Assembly: GCA_019118605.1 (NCBI GenBank)
Contig: DWYP01000016.1
Coordinates: 60,673 to 124,672 of the forward strand
Direction of reading: 5' to 3'
Source of the DNA: Candidatus Alistipes faecavium
GTDB taxonomy: Bacteria > Bacteroidota > Bacteroidia > Bacteroidales > Rikenellaceae
DNA length: 64,000 bases
Below, piece after piece: positions 52,981 to 62,660 of this stretch; the stretch's first letter is position 1; the number at the start of each line of letters is the position of its first letter. The position numbers and the translations under genes were made by a program. The notes beneath the pieces were generated by a model. The model had not been told where the DNA came from and made no database searches. It saw only the letters and a list, made by a program, of their open reading frames with translations.

Positions 52981-53114
52981 TTCCGGAGCCTCCGTGCCGC
53001 GCCGAAAGTTCCGTAACGGCACTTTCCGCCTCCCCGGAGGCCCCCTCGGAAGGCCGTTTCGGCGCCTCGGGCGCTTTTTTTGATTTTTTCCTTCTTTATG
53101 TCTCGGGGAATTCA

Positions 53115-53122
53115 TACCTTTG
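53115..53122 (+). promoter_or_regulatory. -7 promoter box for panC-panD
   Basis: TACCTTTG, 27 bases before the panC ATG. Confidence 0.65.
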
Positions 53123-53149
53123 CCCCGCAATCGCTACTCGAACACGGTA

Positions 53150-53986
53150 ATGAAAGTATTTACAAGCGTCAAGGAGCTCCGCGCCGCACTCGACCGCACG
53201 GAACAATCGGGAATCGGTTTCGTCCCCACGATGGGCGCCCTGCATGCCGGGCACCGTTCGCTCGTGGAGCGCGCACGCCGCGAAAACGACACCGTCGTGG
53301 TGAGCGTCTTCGTGAACCCCACCCAGTTCAACGACAAGAACGACCTGAAGCACTACCCCCGCACCCCGGAGGCCGATGCCCGGGTACTCGAAGAGGCCGG
53401 AGCGGACTTCGTCCTCATGCCCCCGGTCGAGGAGATCTACCCCGAGCCCGACACCCGGGTCTTCGACTTCGGACCGATCGACAAGGTCATGGAGGGCGCC
53501 ACGCGCCCCGGACACTTCAACGGCGTGGCGCAGGTCGTCAGCCGCCTGTTCGACATCGTGCGGCCCGCACGCGCCTACTTCGGGGAGAAGGATTTCCAGC
53601 AGATCGCCGTCATCCGCGCCATGGTCGCACAGCTGCAGCTGCCCGTCGAGATCGTCGAGTGTCCGATCGTCCGCGGGGAGGACGGACTCGCCCTCTCCTC
53701 GCGCAACCAGCTGCTCGACGCTCCCCACCGCGCCGCCGCGCCCCACATCTACGCCACGCTGCGCCGCGCCGCCGAAATGTCGCAGTCGCTCGATCCCGAG
53801 GCTCTCAAAGAGTGGGTCGTGCGCGAGGTCGAGAGCAACCCCCTGCTCAAGGTCATCTACTACCAGTCGGTCGACGCCCGCACGATGCAGGAGGTAGCCT
53901 CCTGGAACGACTCCGACCGCATTCAGGGCTGCATCGCCGTGCAGGCCGGGGACATCCGTCTAATCGACAACATCCGTATCCGATAA
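53150..53986 (+). CDS. panC: Pantothenate synthetase PanC
   Basis: ATP-dependent condensation of pantoate and beta-alanine to pantothenate, the coenzyme A precursor. From ATG 53150 it is 278 aa with the nucleotidyltransferase motif [62 protein letters not shown] and LSSRNQLL. The stop overlaps the panD ATG by one base (TAATG), so the enzyme and its beta-alanine source are co-translated. Confidence 0.97.
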   Translation: MKVFTSVKELRAALDRTEQSGIGFVPTMGALHAGHRSLVERARRENDTVVVSVFVNPTQFNDKNDLKHYPRTPEADARVLEEAGADFVLMPPVEEIYPEPDTRVFDFGPIDKVMEGATRPGHFNGVAQVVSRLFDIVRPARAYFGEKDFQQIAVIRAMVAQLQLPVEIVECPIVRGEDGLALSSRNQLLDAPHRAAAPHIYATLRRAAEMSQSLDPEALKEWVVREVESNPLLKVIYYQSVDARTMQEVASWNDSDRIQGCIAVQAGDIRLIDNIRIR

Positions 53987-54345
53987 TGAAATTCCAGATC
54001 GAAGTCATCAAATCGAAGATCCACCGCGTGACGGTCACTCAGGCCGACCTCAACTACGTGGGGAGCATCACCATCGACGAAGCGCTGCTCGACGCCGCCA
54101 ACATGATCGAGGGTGAAAAGGTCCAGATCATGGACATCAACAACGGCGAACGGTTCGAAACCTACATCATCAAGGGCGAGCGAAACAGCGGCTGCATCTG
54201 CCTGAACGGCGCCGCCGCCCGCAAGGTGCAGGTCGGAGACGTCATCATCATCGCCTCCTACGCCCTGATGGATTTCGAAGATGCCAAGCAGTTCCGGCCC
54301 TGGGTCATCTTCCCCGACACGGCGACAAACCGCCTCGTCGAGTAG
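53986..54345 (+). CDS. panD: Aspartate 1-decarboxylase PanD
   Basis: Pyruvoyl enzyme making beta-alanine from aspartate for pantothenate. The 119 aa proenzyme starts [20 protein letters not shown] and has the self-cleavage site YVGSITID, between Gly26 and Ser27; Ser27 becomes the pyruvoyl group. [19 protein letters not shown] and [14 protein letters not shown] are conserved. It follows panC with a one-base overlap and ends before a terminator. Confidence 0.97.
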   Translation: MKFQIEVIKSKIHRVTVTQADLNYVGSITIDEALLDAANMIEGEKVQIMDINNGERFETYIIKGERNSGCICLNGAAARKVQVGDVIIIASYALMDFEDAKQFRPWVIFPDTATNRLVE

Positions 54346-54377
54346 TCCCCGAAGGCCCGCAGATCCTTCAAAAACTC

Positions 54378-54408
54378 AAAAATATCCCTCCCAAAGGGAT
54401 ATTTTTTT
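54378..54408 (+). terminator. Terminator of panC-panD
   Basis: AAAAATATCCC pairs with GGGATATTTTT around a 7-base loop, followed by two further T. The downstream -7 box at 54420 restarts transcription. Confidence 0.85.
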
Positions 54409-54419
54409 GATATTTTACA

Positions 54420-54427
54420 TACCTTTG
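54420..54427 (+). promoter_or_regulatory. -7 promoter box for the DUF456 gene
   Basis: TACCTTTG, 34 bases before the ATG at 54462. Confidence 0.6.
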
Positions 54428-54461
54428 TCCAAATTCGCCCGACGGCGCAACTCCGATTCCT

Positions 54462-54983
54462 ATGGACATTCTGCTCTCGACAGGCGCCTTCCTGCTCGCC
54501 CTGCTCGGCATCGCCGGGTGCATCGTCCCGGCTCTCCCCGGCACGCTGCTCAGCTACGGAGGACTGCTCTGCGCATACTTCACATCCTATTCGCACATGT
54601 CCCCTGCGGCGCTCTGGATCTGGCTCGCGGCCTGCATCCTGGTCAGCATCGCCGACTACATCCTCCCCGCATGGATGACCAAACGATTCGGAGGATCCCG
54701 CGCCGGGTCGATCGGCGCCACCGTAGGCGTCTTCGTGGGGTTCTTCTTCCTCCCGCCCGTGGGCATCATCCTCGGGCCCTTCCTCGGTGCGGTCATCGGG
54801 GAGCTCCTCCACGACAACACCGACCGCGCCAGGGCCCTGCGCGTGGGATTCGGATCGTTCCTCTCGTTCATCGTGGGAACGGGCATCAAGCTCATCGTCT
54901 CGATCGGGATCCTCGTCCATGTCATCGCCGACACGTTCCCTGCCGTCAGGGAGTGGGTCGCAGATACGATCGCGGCCGTTTGA
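54462..54983 (+). CDS. DUF456 membrane protein
   Basis: Inner-membrane protein of the DUF456 family, function unknown. The 173 aa product has about five hydrophobic segments. The first holds GIAGCIVPALPGTLLSYGG, the family hallmark, and a later Gly-zipper-like stretch reads GSIGATVGVFVGFFFLPPVG and LGPFLGAVIGELL. It has its own -7 box. The M16 peptidase gene follows after 40 bases without a convincing promoter, so the two may be co-transcribed. Confidence 0.88.
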   Translation: MDILLSTGAFLLALLGIAGCIVPALPGTLLSYGGLLCAYFTSYSHMSPAALWIWLAACILVSIADYILPAWMTKRFGGSRAGSIGATVGVFVGFFFLPPVGIILGPFLGAVIGELLHDNTDRARALRVGFGSFLSFIVGTGIKLIVSIGILVHVIADTFPAVREWVADTIAAV

Positions 54984-55023
54984 CAGACCGGCAGACTATA
55001 TTTCCTCAAAAATCAAATAATCC

Positions 55024-57924
55024 ATGAAAAGACTCTTTTACCTCGTGGCCGTCGCAACGGCGCTGCTGGCATCCGCGTGCAGCAAATACCGCTACGAAAC
55101 GGTCAAGGGCGATCCGATGAACACGCGGATCTACACCCTGGAGAACGGACTGAAGGTCTACATGAGCGTCAACAAGGAGACGCCACGCATCCAGACCTAC
55201 ATCGCCGTGCGCGTCGGCGGCAAGAACGACCCCGCCGAAACCACCGGACTGGCCCACTATTTCGAACACCTGATGTTCAAGGGCACGCCCAACTTCGGAA
55301 CCTCGGACTTCGCCGCCGAGAAACCCCTGCTCGACGAGATCGAGCAGCTCTTCGAAGTATACCGCCAGACTTCGGACGAGGCCGAGCGCGCGGCCATCTA
55401 CCGCCGCATCGATTCGATCAGCTACGAGGCCTCGAAGATCGCAATCCCGAACGAGTACGACAAGCTCATGGCCGCCATCGGCGCCAACGGAACCAATGCC
55501 TACACCTCGCAGGACATGACCGTATACGTCGAGGACATCCCCTCGAACGAGGTCGAGAACTGGGCGAAGATCGAGGCCGACCGCTTCCGCAACCCCGTGA
55601 TCCGCGGCTTCCACACCGAGCTGGAGACCATCTACGAGGAGAAGAACATGTCGCTCACGCGCGACAGCCGCAAGGTCTGGGAGACCCTCGACGCCGCACT
55701 CTTCCCCAACCACCCCTACGGCACGCAGACCGTGCTCGGCACCCAGGAGCATCTGAAGAACCCCTCGATCACCAACGTGCGCAACTACCACAAGACCTAC
55801 TACGTCCCGAACAACATGGCCATCTGCCTCTCGGGCGACCTCAATCCCGACGAGGTGATCGCCACCATCGACAAGTATTTCGGCGACATGGAGCCCAACG
55901 AGAACCTCCCGAAGCTCGAGATCACGCCCGAGGAGCCCATCACCGAGCCCGTCGTGCGCGAAGTATACGGGCTGGAGGCCGCCAACGTGATGATCGGCTG
56001 GCGCCTGCCGGGACTCTCGAACGACCCGAACGACGTCGCTCGCATCGCCAGCGACATCCTCCACAACGGGCAGGCCGGACTCATCGACCTCGACCTCAAC
56101 CAGCAGCAGAAGGTGCTCGAAGCTTACGGCGGCTTCTCCGGACAGCCCGACTATTGCTCGTTCGTCGCCGGCGGCATCCCCAAGGCCGGGCAGTCGCTCG
56201 AGGAGGTCCGCGACCTGCTGCTCGGCGAGGTGGCAAGGCTCCGCGCCGGGGACTTCGACGAGAAGCTTATCGAGGCCTCGGTCAACAACGCCAAGCTCAA
56301 CATGATGCGCTACCTCGAGGACAATGAAACCCGCGCCGACATGTACGTGCAGTCGTTCATCAACGGAACGGACTGGGCCGACGAGGTGGCACAGATCGAC
56401 CGCATGGCCAAGGTAACCAAGCAGGACGTCGTGGACTGGGCCGACAAGTACCTCGGAGAGAACGCCTGCGCCATCGTCTTCAAGCGTCAGGGCGAGGATC
56501 GGAACGTCCAGAAGATCGCCGCGCCGAAGATCACCCCCATCGTCACGAACCGCGACATGCAGAGCGACTTCCTGACCCAGATCCAGCAGTCGGAAGTGAA
56601 GCCCATCGAGCCGGTGTTCGTCAACTACCAGACCGACATGTCGCAGTTCGACGTCCGCGACGGCATCCACGTCCTCTACAAGAAGAACGAGATCAACGAC
56701 ACCTTCTCGCTGAACTACGTCTTCGACACCGGCACCGAGAACGATCCCACCCTCGGGCTGGCCTTCGACTACCTGAGCTACCTCGGTACCGAGGCCATGT
56801 CGGCCGAGCAGATCGCATCCGAGATGTACGACATCGCCTGCTCCTTCTCGATGCGCGCCGGAGGCAACCAGTGCACGATCTCGATCTCGGGACTGAGCGA
56901 GAACATGCCCAAGGCCATGGAGATCGTCGAGGGGCTCATCGCCGGAGCGGTGCCCGACGAGGCGATCCTCGGGAACCTCAAGCAGGATATCCTCAAGTCG
57001 CGCGCCGATGCCAAGCTCAGCCAGGCCCGCAACTTCGGGGCCCTGCAGCTGTACATGCTCTACGGCGAGGACTATATCCGCCGCACGACCCTGAAGAACG
57101 AAGACCTCCTGGCGCTCGGCTCGCAGGAGCTCATCGCCGCCGTGCAGGAACTCCTCAACAAGCAGCACGAGGTGCTCTACTACGGCCCGATGGCCGAGAA
57201 CCAGGTTCGGAAGTACATCTCCGACTACCACCGTGCCGCCGAGGAACTCGCGCCGCTTGAGGAGAGCCACCCGAAACTGCTGCGCACGGACGAAAGCAGC
57301 GTCATCCTGGCACAGTACGACGCCAACCAGCTCTATTACCTGCAGTTCTCGAACCGCGGAGAGGCATTCGACGTAAAGAACGATCCCGAGATCACGCTCT
57401 ATAACGAGTATTTCGGCGGCAGCATGAACTCCATCTGCTTCCAGGAGATGCGCGAGGCCCGCGGCCTGGCATATACCGCCCAGGCATGGCTCGGAGCCCC
57501 CTCCTATGCGGACGAGAGCTACGGGTACACCGCCTTCATCGCCACGCAGAACGACAAGATGCAGACCGCCGTCGAGGCTTTCGACGAGATCATCAACCAG
57601 ATGCCCGAATCGGAGGCAGCCTTCCAGATCGCCAAGGAGGCCATTCTCACCCGCCTGCGCACCGCCCGCACCACGGGGAAGGAGGTGCTCAACTCCTACC
57701 TCTCGCTGCGGCGTCTCGGGCTCTCGGAAGACCGCGACCGACAGATCTTCGAGAAGGTGCAGTCGATGACGCTCGAGGACGTGAAGGCCACGCAGCAGAA
57801 GTGGGTGAAGGGACGCACCTACGTCTACGGAATCCTCGGAGACATCAAGAACCTCGACCTCAACTTCCTCAAGACCCTCGGCCCGATCCGCACCGTCTCG
57901 CAGGAGGAGATCTTCGGATATTGA
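55024..57924 (+). CDS. M16-family zinc peptidase lipoprotein, two-unit form
   Basis: Pitrilysin-type peptidase facing the periplasm. The 966 aa product has a lipoprotein signal (lipobox ASAC, Cys19), an N-terminal M16 unit with the inverted zinc motif HYFEHLMFKGT (about 78-88) and distal Glu in ELETIYEEKNM, and a second M16-like unit (about 520-960; NYVFDTGTENDP, ARGLAYTAQAWLG) lacking HxxEH, the usual inactive half. Length fits the fused form. Likely to degrade small peptides; substrate unknown. It ends at a strong terminator facing ahcY. Confidence 0.93.
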   Translation: MKRLFYLVAVATALLASACSKYRYETVKGDPMNTRIYTLENGLKVYMSVNKETPRIQTYIAVRVGGKNDPAETTGLAHYFEHLMFKGTPNFGTSDFAAEKPLLDEIEQLFEVYRQTSDEAERAAIYRRIDSISYEASKIAIPNEYDKLMAAIGANGTNAYTSQDMTVYVEDIPSNEVENWAKIEADRFRNPVIRGFHTELETIYEEKNMSLTRDSRKVWETLDAALFPNHPYGTQTVLGTQEHLKNPSITNVRNYHKTYYVPNNMAICLSGDLNPDEVIATIDKYFGDMEPNENLPKLEITPEEPITEPVVREVYGLEAANVMIGWRLPGLSNDPNDVARIASDILHNGQAGLIDLDLNQQQKVLEAYGGFSGQPDYCSFVAGGIPKAGQSLEEVRDLLLGEVARLRAGDFDEKLIEASVNNAKLNMMRYLEDNETRADMYVQSFINGTDWADEVAQIDRMAKVTKQDVVDWADKYLGENACAIVFKRQGEDRNVQKIAAPKITPIVTNRDMQSDFLTQIQQSEVKPIEPVFVNYQTDMSQFDVRDGIHVLYKKNEINDTFSLNYVFDTGTENDPTLGLAFDYLSYLGTEAMSAEQIASEMYDIACSFSMRAGGNQCTISISGLSENMPKAMEIVEGLIAGAVPDEAILGNLKQDILKSRADAKLSQARNFGALQLYMLYGEDYIRRTTLKNEDLLALGSQELIAAVQELLNKQHEVLYYGPMAENQVRKYISDYHRAAEELAPLEESHPKLLRTDESSVILAQYDANQLYYLQFSNRGEAFDVKNDPEITLYNEYFGGSMNSICFQEMREARGLAYTAQAWLGAPSYADESYGYTAFIATQNDKMQTAVEAFDEIINQMPESEAAFQIAKEAILTRLRTARTTGKEVLNSYLSLRRLGLSEDRDRQIFEKVQSMTLEDVKATQQKWVKGRTYVYGILGDIKNLDLNFLKTLGPIRTVSQEEIFGY

Positions 57925-57945
57925 TCCGGAGAGCGAATCGAACGC

Positions 57946-57981
57946 AAAAGAGCCCGGAGGCAATAGCCTCCGGGCTCTTTT
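57946..57981. terminator. Bidirectional terminator between M16 peptidase and ahcY
   Basis: AAAAGAGCCCGGAGGC pairs perfectly with GCCTCCGGGCTCTTTT around a 4-base loop; U-tracts exist both ways. Confidence 0.92.
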
Positions 57982-58057
57982 GCATACATGCTGCAGGTCG
58001 GACGAAACGCTTCGGGCAAGAATCCGGACAAATGGCCCGCCTCCGCGCCGCCCGAGA

Positions 58058-59467
58058 CTAATAGCGGTAATGCTCGGCCTTGTAGGGCCCCTCCTCCGGC
58101 ACGCCGATGTAGTCGGCCTGCTTCTTCGTCAGGTGCGTGAGCTCCACACCCAGGTTGTCGAGGTGCAGACGCGCCACCTCCTCGTCGAGGTGTTTCGGAA
58201 GCCGGTAGACATCCACCTTGAGATCCTGCTCCCAAAGCTCCATCTGCGCAAGGCACTGATTCGTGAAGGAGTTCGACATGACGAACGACGGGTGACCCGT
58301 GGCGCAGCCCAGGTTCACCAGACGCCCCTCGGCAAGGATGAAGATCGAATGCCCGTCGGGGAAGGTGTACTTGTCGACCTGCGGCTTGATCGTCGTCTTC
58401 ACGGCGCCGGATTGCTCGAGGCGCGCCATCTGGATCTCGTTGTCGAAATGCCCGATGTTGCAGACGATCGCCTGGTCGCGCATGCGCTCCATGTGCTCGA
58501 GGGTGATGATGTCGCAGTTGCCCGTGCAGGTGACGTAGATGTTGCCCTCGGGCAGCGCGCTTTCGACGGTCTTCACCTCGAAGCCCTCCATTGCGGCCTG
58601 CAGCGCGCAGATCGGGTCGATCTCCGTGACGATCACCCGCGCGCCGTACGAACGCATCGAACGCGCACAGCCCTTGCCCACGTCGCCGTAGCCGCACACG
58701 ACGACCACCTTCCCGGCGATCATCACGTCCGTCGCACGCTTGATGCCGTCGGCCAGCGACTCGCGGCAGCCGTAGAGGTTGTCGAACTTCGACTTCGTGC
58801 AGGAGTCGTTGACGTTGATCGCCGGGACGAGCAGCTCGCCCGCGGCCTGCATTTGGTAGAGACGGTGTACGCCCGTGGTGGTCTCCTCGCTCACGCCCCG
58901 CCATTCGGACACCGTGCGGTGCCACTTCTGCGGGTCTTCGGCGAGGATCTGTTTCAAGGTGCCGAGGATCACCTCCTCCTCATACGACGAGGGGGCGTAG
59001 TCGAGCGTCGAGGCGTCGTTCTCGGCCTTGTATCCCTTGTGGATCAGCAGCGTGGCGTCGCCGCCGTCGTCGACGATCAGCTGCGGGCCCTTCCCCCCGG
59101 GGAACGACATGGCCATCGCCGTGCACCACCAGTACTCGGGCAGCGTCTCGCCCTTCCATGCGAAGACCGGGACCCCGGCCTTGGCGATTGCCGCGGCGGC
59201 ATGGTCCTGCGTCGAGAAGATGTTGCACGAGCACCAGCGCACGTCGGCGCCCAGCTCCACAAGCGTCTCGATCAGCACGGCCGTCTGGATGGTCATGTGC
59301 AGCGAGCCCATGATCCGGACGCCCTTCAGCGGTTTCCGGGGTCCGTATTTGCGGCGCACGGCCATCAGGCCCGGCATTTCGTGTTCGGAGATCTCGATCT
59401 CCTTGCGGCCCCACTCGGCCAGCGAAAGGTCGGCCACTTTGTAGGGAAGCGTGTTGTCAATAAACAT
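58058..59467 (-). CDS. ahcY: S-adenosylhomocysteine hydrolase AhcY
   Basis: NAD-dependent hydrolysis of S-adenosylhomocysteine to adenosine and homocysteine, which restores methylation capacity. From ATG 59467 it is 469 aa with [51 protein letters not shown], the NAD loop [23 protein letters not shown] and the C-terminal KAEHYRY. It is the last gene of the ftsH-to-ahcY run, 14 bases after the riboflavin kinase gene. No SAH riboswitch is present, in keeping with its place inside an operon. Confidence 0.96.
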   Translation of the reverse strand: MFIDNTLPYKVADLSLAEWGRKEIEISEHEMPGLMAVRRKYGPRKPLKGVRIMGSLHMTIQTAVLIETLVELGADVRWCSCNIFSTQDHAAAAIAKAGVPVFAWKGETLPEYWWCTAMAMSFPGGKGPQLIVDDGGDATLLIHKGYKAENDASTLDYAPSSYEEEVILGTLKQILAEDPQKWHRTVSEWRGVSEETTTGVHRLYQMQAAGELLVPAINVNDSCTKSKFDNLYGCRESLADGIKRATDVMIAGKVVVVCGYGDVGKGCARSMRSYGARVIVTEIDPICALQAAMEGFEVKTVESALPEGNIYVTCTGNCDIITLEHMERMRDQAIVCNIGHFDNEIQMARLEQSGAVKTTIKPQVDKYTFPDGHSIFILAEGRLVNLGCATGHPSFVMSNSFTNQCLAQMELWEQDLKVDVYRLPKHLDEEVARLHLDNLGVELTHLTKKQADYIGVPEEGPYKAEHYRY

Positions 59468-59481
59468 ATGTTTCGGAATTT

Positions 59482-59934
59482 TTAGGATTTTTCTGTTTGG
59501 GGCCCGGGCGTCGGAGATTCCCCGTGCGGCCCGGGTGTCGGGCATTCCTCCGGAGTGCGGCCGGCCTCCTGTCGCTCCAGGGAGAGGATCTGCGCCTCGT
59601 CGCGGAGGATCTGTGCGCGGAGCTCCTCCGTCGTGGCGAAGGTCTGCTCCCCGCGGATCCGTTCGAGCAGCTCCACGCGCAGCCGGCGTCCGTACAGTTC
59701 GCCGCGGAAGCCGAAAAGGTGTGTCTCCAGGCGCCGCGCAACGCCCCCGACCGAAGGATTCCGGCCCAGGTTCGACATCGCGGCGTAGCTCCGACCTTCG
59801 ATCTCAACGCGCGAACGGTAGACTCCGTCGAGGATCTCCAGATCCTCCGGAACCGGAAGATTCGCCGTCGGGAAGCCCAGGCGGCGACCCAGACGGCGGC
59901 CGTGTTCCACCTCTCCTTCGATCACCTGCCCCAT
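59482..59934 (-). CDS. ribF: Riboflavin kinase, single-domain RibF
   Basis: Phosphorylates riboflavin to FMN. The 150 aa product holds only the C-terminal half of the usual bifunctional Rib[21 protein letters not shown] at the very start, [28 protein letters not shown], and [20 protein letters not shown], then a Pro/Gly-rich tail. The FMN adenylyltransferase half is absent, and the bases upstream code for the AI-2E permease 7 bases away, so it was not lost to a nearby frameshift. FAD synthesis must rely on another gene. Part of the ftsH-to-ahcY operon. Confidence 0.9.
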   Translation of the reverse strand: MGQVIEGEVEHGRRLGRRLGFPTANLPVPEDLEILDGVYRSRVEIEGRSYAAMSNLGRNPSVGGVARRLETHLFGFRGELYGRRLRVELLERIRGEQTFATTEELRAQILRDEAQILSLERQEAGRTPEECPTPGPHGESPTPGPQTEKS

Positions 59935-59941
59935 GACACGA

Positions 59942-61048
59942 TCAGATTTTTTCGGTCAGCTTCCGCACAAGGCTGAACTGCGAGAAGAACTCCTTGGCAA
60001 AGACCCGGAGCACCGTATAGGAGGGAATGGCCAGCAGCATCCCGAGGATTCCCGCAAGCGACCCCGCGATCAGGATCACGAGAAAAACCTCCAGCGGATG
60101 CGCCTTGACGCGTTCCGAATAGAGCGTGGGCTGCAGGACGAAATCATCCATACCCTTGAGGATCAGCAGCGACCCCGCGATGACGAAGACCGTATGCCCG
60201 ACCGTCATGCCCTCGATCGGCGAGATGATGCCCACGAAGACCGAAACGATGCCGCCGATCAGCGGCCCGGCGTACGGCACGACGTTCATCACGCCCATCG
60301 TCAGCCCGATGAAGGCTGCGTCGGAGGTCGGCATCCCGAAGGCGATCATCACCAGCATCACGGCGATCATCAGCAGCAGGCTCTCCGTGAGGATGCCCGT
60401 GAAGTAGCGCGAGAGCAGGTAAGTCACCGAATCCAGCGCCCGGGTGATGTTGTCGTGGTACCGCTCGGGGAACATCGCCGTCACCATGGCGTAGAACAGC
60501 CCGTCGTCCTTGAGGAAGAAGAAGGTGATGAACGAAATGGAGAAGATCGCGATCACCGAAGAGATGACCACGTTGACGATCGACGAGAAGACCGCGTTGA
60601 GCGAGTCGAAGTCGATGATCTGGCGCAGCGTGGAATCCAGCGCCTCGGAGAGCGAGAAGGTGCTCTCGGGCTGCGCGAAGAGGTTCTGCAGGTAGTGCTG
60701 CGCGCGTGCCAGCGGCTCCTGCACGGAGGCCAGTACCGAGGTGAAGTCTACCGTCGAGAGTTGGTAGACCTTGTTGAAGACCAGCGGGATGAAGAGCGAG
60801 AAAAGGGTCGCGGCAACCACCCAGATGACCACCAGCGTGACCAGGGCCCCCAACCAGCGCGGCACCTGCCAGCCCCGGATGCGAAATCCGCACAGCAGCT
60901 TGACCAACGGCCGCCCCATGACGGCCAGGACCGCCGACACGAGGATGTAGACCACGATCGACGAGAAGTACCAGACCAGGAAAAGAATGGCCGCGGCAAC
61001 GGCCGCGCCCACGATGAACTTCAGAACGGTCTGAGGCGTCGCTTTCAT
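59942..61048 (-). CDS. AI-2E family transporter (permease)
   Basis: Inner-membrane protein of the AI-2E/PerM family; members export autoinducer-2 or exchange Na+ and H+, and the substrate here cannot be told. From ATG 61048 it is 368 aa with about eight membrane helices: a start pair (FIVGAAVAAAILFLVWYF), a large loop (about 95-165), then conserved ITFFFLKDD, VPYAGPLIGGI and AGSLAGILGMLLAIP. Gaps of 11 and 7 bases to psd and ribF place it in the operon. Confidence 0.9.
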   Translation of the reverse strand: MKATPQTVLKFIVGAAVAAAILFLVWYFSSIVVYILVSAVLAVMGRPLVKLLCGFRIRGWQVPRWLGALVTLVVIWVVAATLFSLFIPLVFNKVYQLSTVDFTSVLASVQEPLARAQHYLQNLFAQPESTFSLSEALDSTLRQIIDFDSLNAVFSSIVNVVISSVIAIFSISFITFFFLKDDGLFYAMVTAMFPERYHDNITRALDSVTYLLSRYFTGILTESLLLMIAVMLVMIAFGMPTSDAAFIGLTMGVMNVVPYAGPLIGGIVSVFVGIISPIEGMTVGHTVFVIAGSLLILKGMDDFVLQPTLYSERVKAHPLEVFLVILIAGSLAGILGMLLAIPSYTVLRVFAKEFFSQFSLVRKLTEKI

Positions 61049-61059
61049 GGTATGCCGGA

Positions 61060-61761
61060 TCAATTGGTTTTCGGTGCCGTGTTCCCGTCGGAAGCCTTGC
61101 GAAGCCGTGCGATGGGGGTTTGCGAACCTACCGTGGGATCTCCGATCTCCACGAGCAGCTCGCTGTCCTTCGGAACGAGGATGTCGACCCGCGAGCCGAA
61201 CTTGATGAACCCGCAGACGCTGTTCTGCTCCACGGCGTGCCCCACCTTCATGTAGGAGATGATGCGCCGCGCGATCAGCCCCGCCACCTGGCGGAACAGC
61301 ACCTTCTGGCCCGAAGGCATCCGTACGACGGTCGTCGTGCGCTCGTTCTCGGTAGACGACTTCGGATGCCATGCGACCAGGAAGCGGCCCGGATGGTATT
61401 TGAAGTATTCGACCTCCCCGCCCACGGGAACCCAGTTCATGTGGACGTTGGTGATCGACATGAAGATCGAGATCTGCAGCATCTCCTCCCGGAGGTACTC
61501 GTTCTCGGAAACGACCTCGGTCACCACCACGCGTCCGTCGCACGGCGCGAAAACCAGGTCGGCATCGTGGATACGAACCCGCCGGGGCTCGCGGAAAAAG
61601 GCCACGATGAAGAACCAGAACAGCAGCAGGAAAAGGGCCGAAACCCACATCAGCGTGATGTTGGCGTCGTGGATCAGCAGGTGGCGGAACAGCCACCAGA
61701 TGAGGACGCAGACCGCACCCGAAATGAAGATGATCTTGTATCCTTCCTTATTGATTCTCAT
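61060..61761 (-). CDS. psd: Phosphatidylserine decarboxylase, short form
   Basis: Pyruvoyl enzyme converting phosphatidylserine to phosphatidylethanolamine at the inner membrane. The 233 aa proenzyme has two N-terminal membrane helices (about 8-28 and 36-56), APCDGRVVVTEV, SIFMSITNVHMNWVPVGGEV, and the self-cleavage site KFGSRVDI with Ser190 as the pyruvoyl residue (GS in place of the long-form LGST). It lies between cdsA and the permease gene, 13 and 11 bases apart, a logical phospholipid unit. pssA is not in the window. Confidence 0.95.
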   Translation of the reverse strand: MRINKEGYKIIFISGAVCVLIWWLFRHLLIHDANITLMWVSALFLLLFWFFIVAFFREPRRVRIHDADLVFAPCDGRVVVTEVVSENEYLREEMLQISIFMSITNVHMNWVPVGGEVEYFKYHPGRFLVAWHPKSSTENERTTTVVRMPSGQKVLFRQVAGLIARRIISYMKVGHAVEQNSVCGFIKFGSRVDILVPKDSELLVEIGDPTVGSQTPIARLRKASDGNTAPKTN

Positions 61762-61774
61762 GGCTCCAGATTGG

Positions 61775-62623
61775 TTACATCACGTAAAACATATAAACGA
61801 AGACGAAGGGCGCCGAGAGCAGCATGGCGTCGAAACGATCCAGCACCCCTCCGTGGCCGGGGATCAGCGACCCCGAGTCCTTGACGCCCGCGGCACGCTT
61901 GAACATCGACTCCGCGAGGTCGCCCAGCACGCCCGTCGCGGCGGCGACAAGCGCCAGACCGCCCCAGGCGACATAGCTTCCGTCGAGCACCCGCGCGGCG
62001 ACAAGCCCCAGGGCCACCGCCCCGACAATCCCGCCGAAAAATCCCTCCCACGACTTCTTCGGGGAGAGCCGCTCGAAAAGCCGGTGACGTCCGAGCGTCA
62101 TGCCCACCAGGTAGGCGAAGACGTCGTTGGCCCAAATGATGAAGATGTAGAAGAGCATCGGCGCGGGATCCCACGTCTCACTCCCCAGAATCGGAATGTA
62201 GCACATCAGCGACAGCGGAAGGGCCACGTAGATCACGCCCAGCAGCGTCGTGCCGATGTTCGCCACGGGATTCGACTTCGCGCGGTAGAGTTCGCAGACA
62301 ATCATCGTCGGAAGGAGCAGCAACAGCAGCGCAAGTCCGAATCCGAAGGCCTCGCGGGCGCTGCCCAGCACCTGGATGTCGTCCGAAACGAATGCGAAGT
62401 TGAGCGCCAGGAGCAACAGCCCGGCCACCAGCCCGATGAAACGCTGGGGACGGCTCCCCTGCGCCTCGGCAAGGGCGTAAAACTCCCTCATACCCCCTAC
62501 CAGCAGCAGCGCCAGCAGGGCGCCGAAGCTCCATTGGCACCACGCCACGGCGCCCAGCACCACCACGGCCAGCACCGCGCCGCTCAGTGTCCGGATCCAG
62601 AAGTTCTTCATTTTTTCGCTCAT
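61775..62623 (-). CDS. cdsA: Phosphatidate cytidylyltransferase CdsA
   Basis: Makes CDP-diacylglycerol, the branch point of phospholipid synthesis, in the inner membrane. The 282 aa product has about eight helices and the C-terminal family signature: NDVFAYLVGMTLGRHRLFER, LSPKKSWEGFFGGI, then SLIPGHGGVLDRFDAMLLS. Length is standard. It follows ftsH by 37 bases and precedes psd by 13. Confidence 0.96.
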   Translation of the reverse strand: MSEKMKNFWIRTLSGAVLAVVVLGAVAWCQWSFGALLALLLVGGMREFYALAEAQGSRPQRFIGLVAGLLLLALNFAFVSDDIQVLGSAREAFGFGLALLLLLLPTMIVCELYRAKSNPVANIGTTLLGVIYVALPLSLMCYIPILGSETWDPAPMLFYIFIIWANDVFAYLVGMTLGRHRLFERLSPKKSWEGFFGGIVGAVALGLVAARVLDGSYVAWGGLALVAAATGVLGDLAESMFKRAAGVKDSGSLIPGHGGVLDRFDAMLLSAPFVFVYMFYVM

Positions 62624-62660
62624 AGTTCTTTCGGTCTTAGGGCGTTAGGAATTGGGGCCG

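Noticed and set aside
55006..57963. Open frame of about 985 codons antisense to the M16 peptidase gene
   Set aside because: It is a shadow of GC-rich codon bias. The plus frame has HxxEH, a lipobox and a family-wide match; the antisense text is Val/Leu/Asp/Gly-rich with no domain.
59468..59481. SAM or SAH riboswitch upstream of ahcY
   Set aside because: The gap to the riboflavin kinase gene is 14 bases, too short for such an element.
59942..61696. Extended frame that would fuse 216 residues upstream of the AI-2E permease
   Set aside because: The extra part overlaps psd in another frame. The ATG at 61048 gives the normal permease start and an operon-like 11-base gap.
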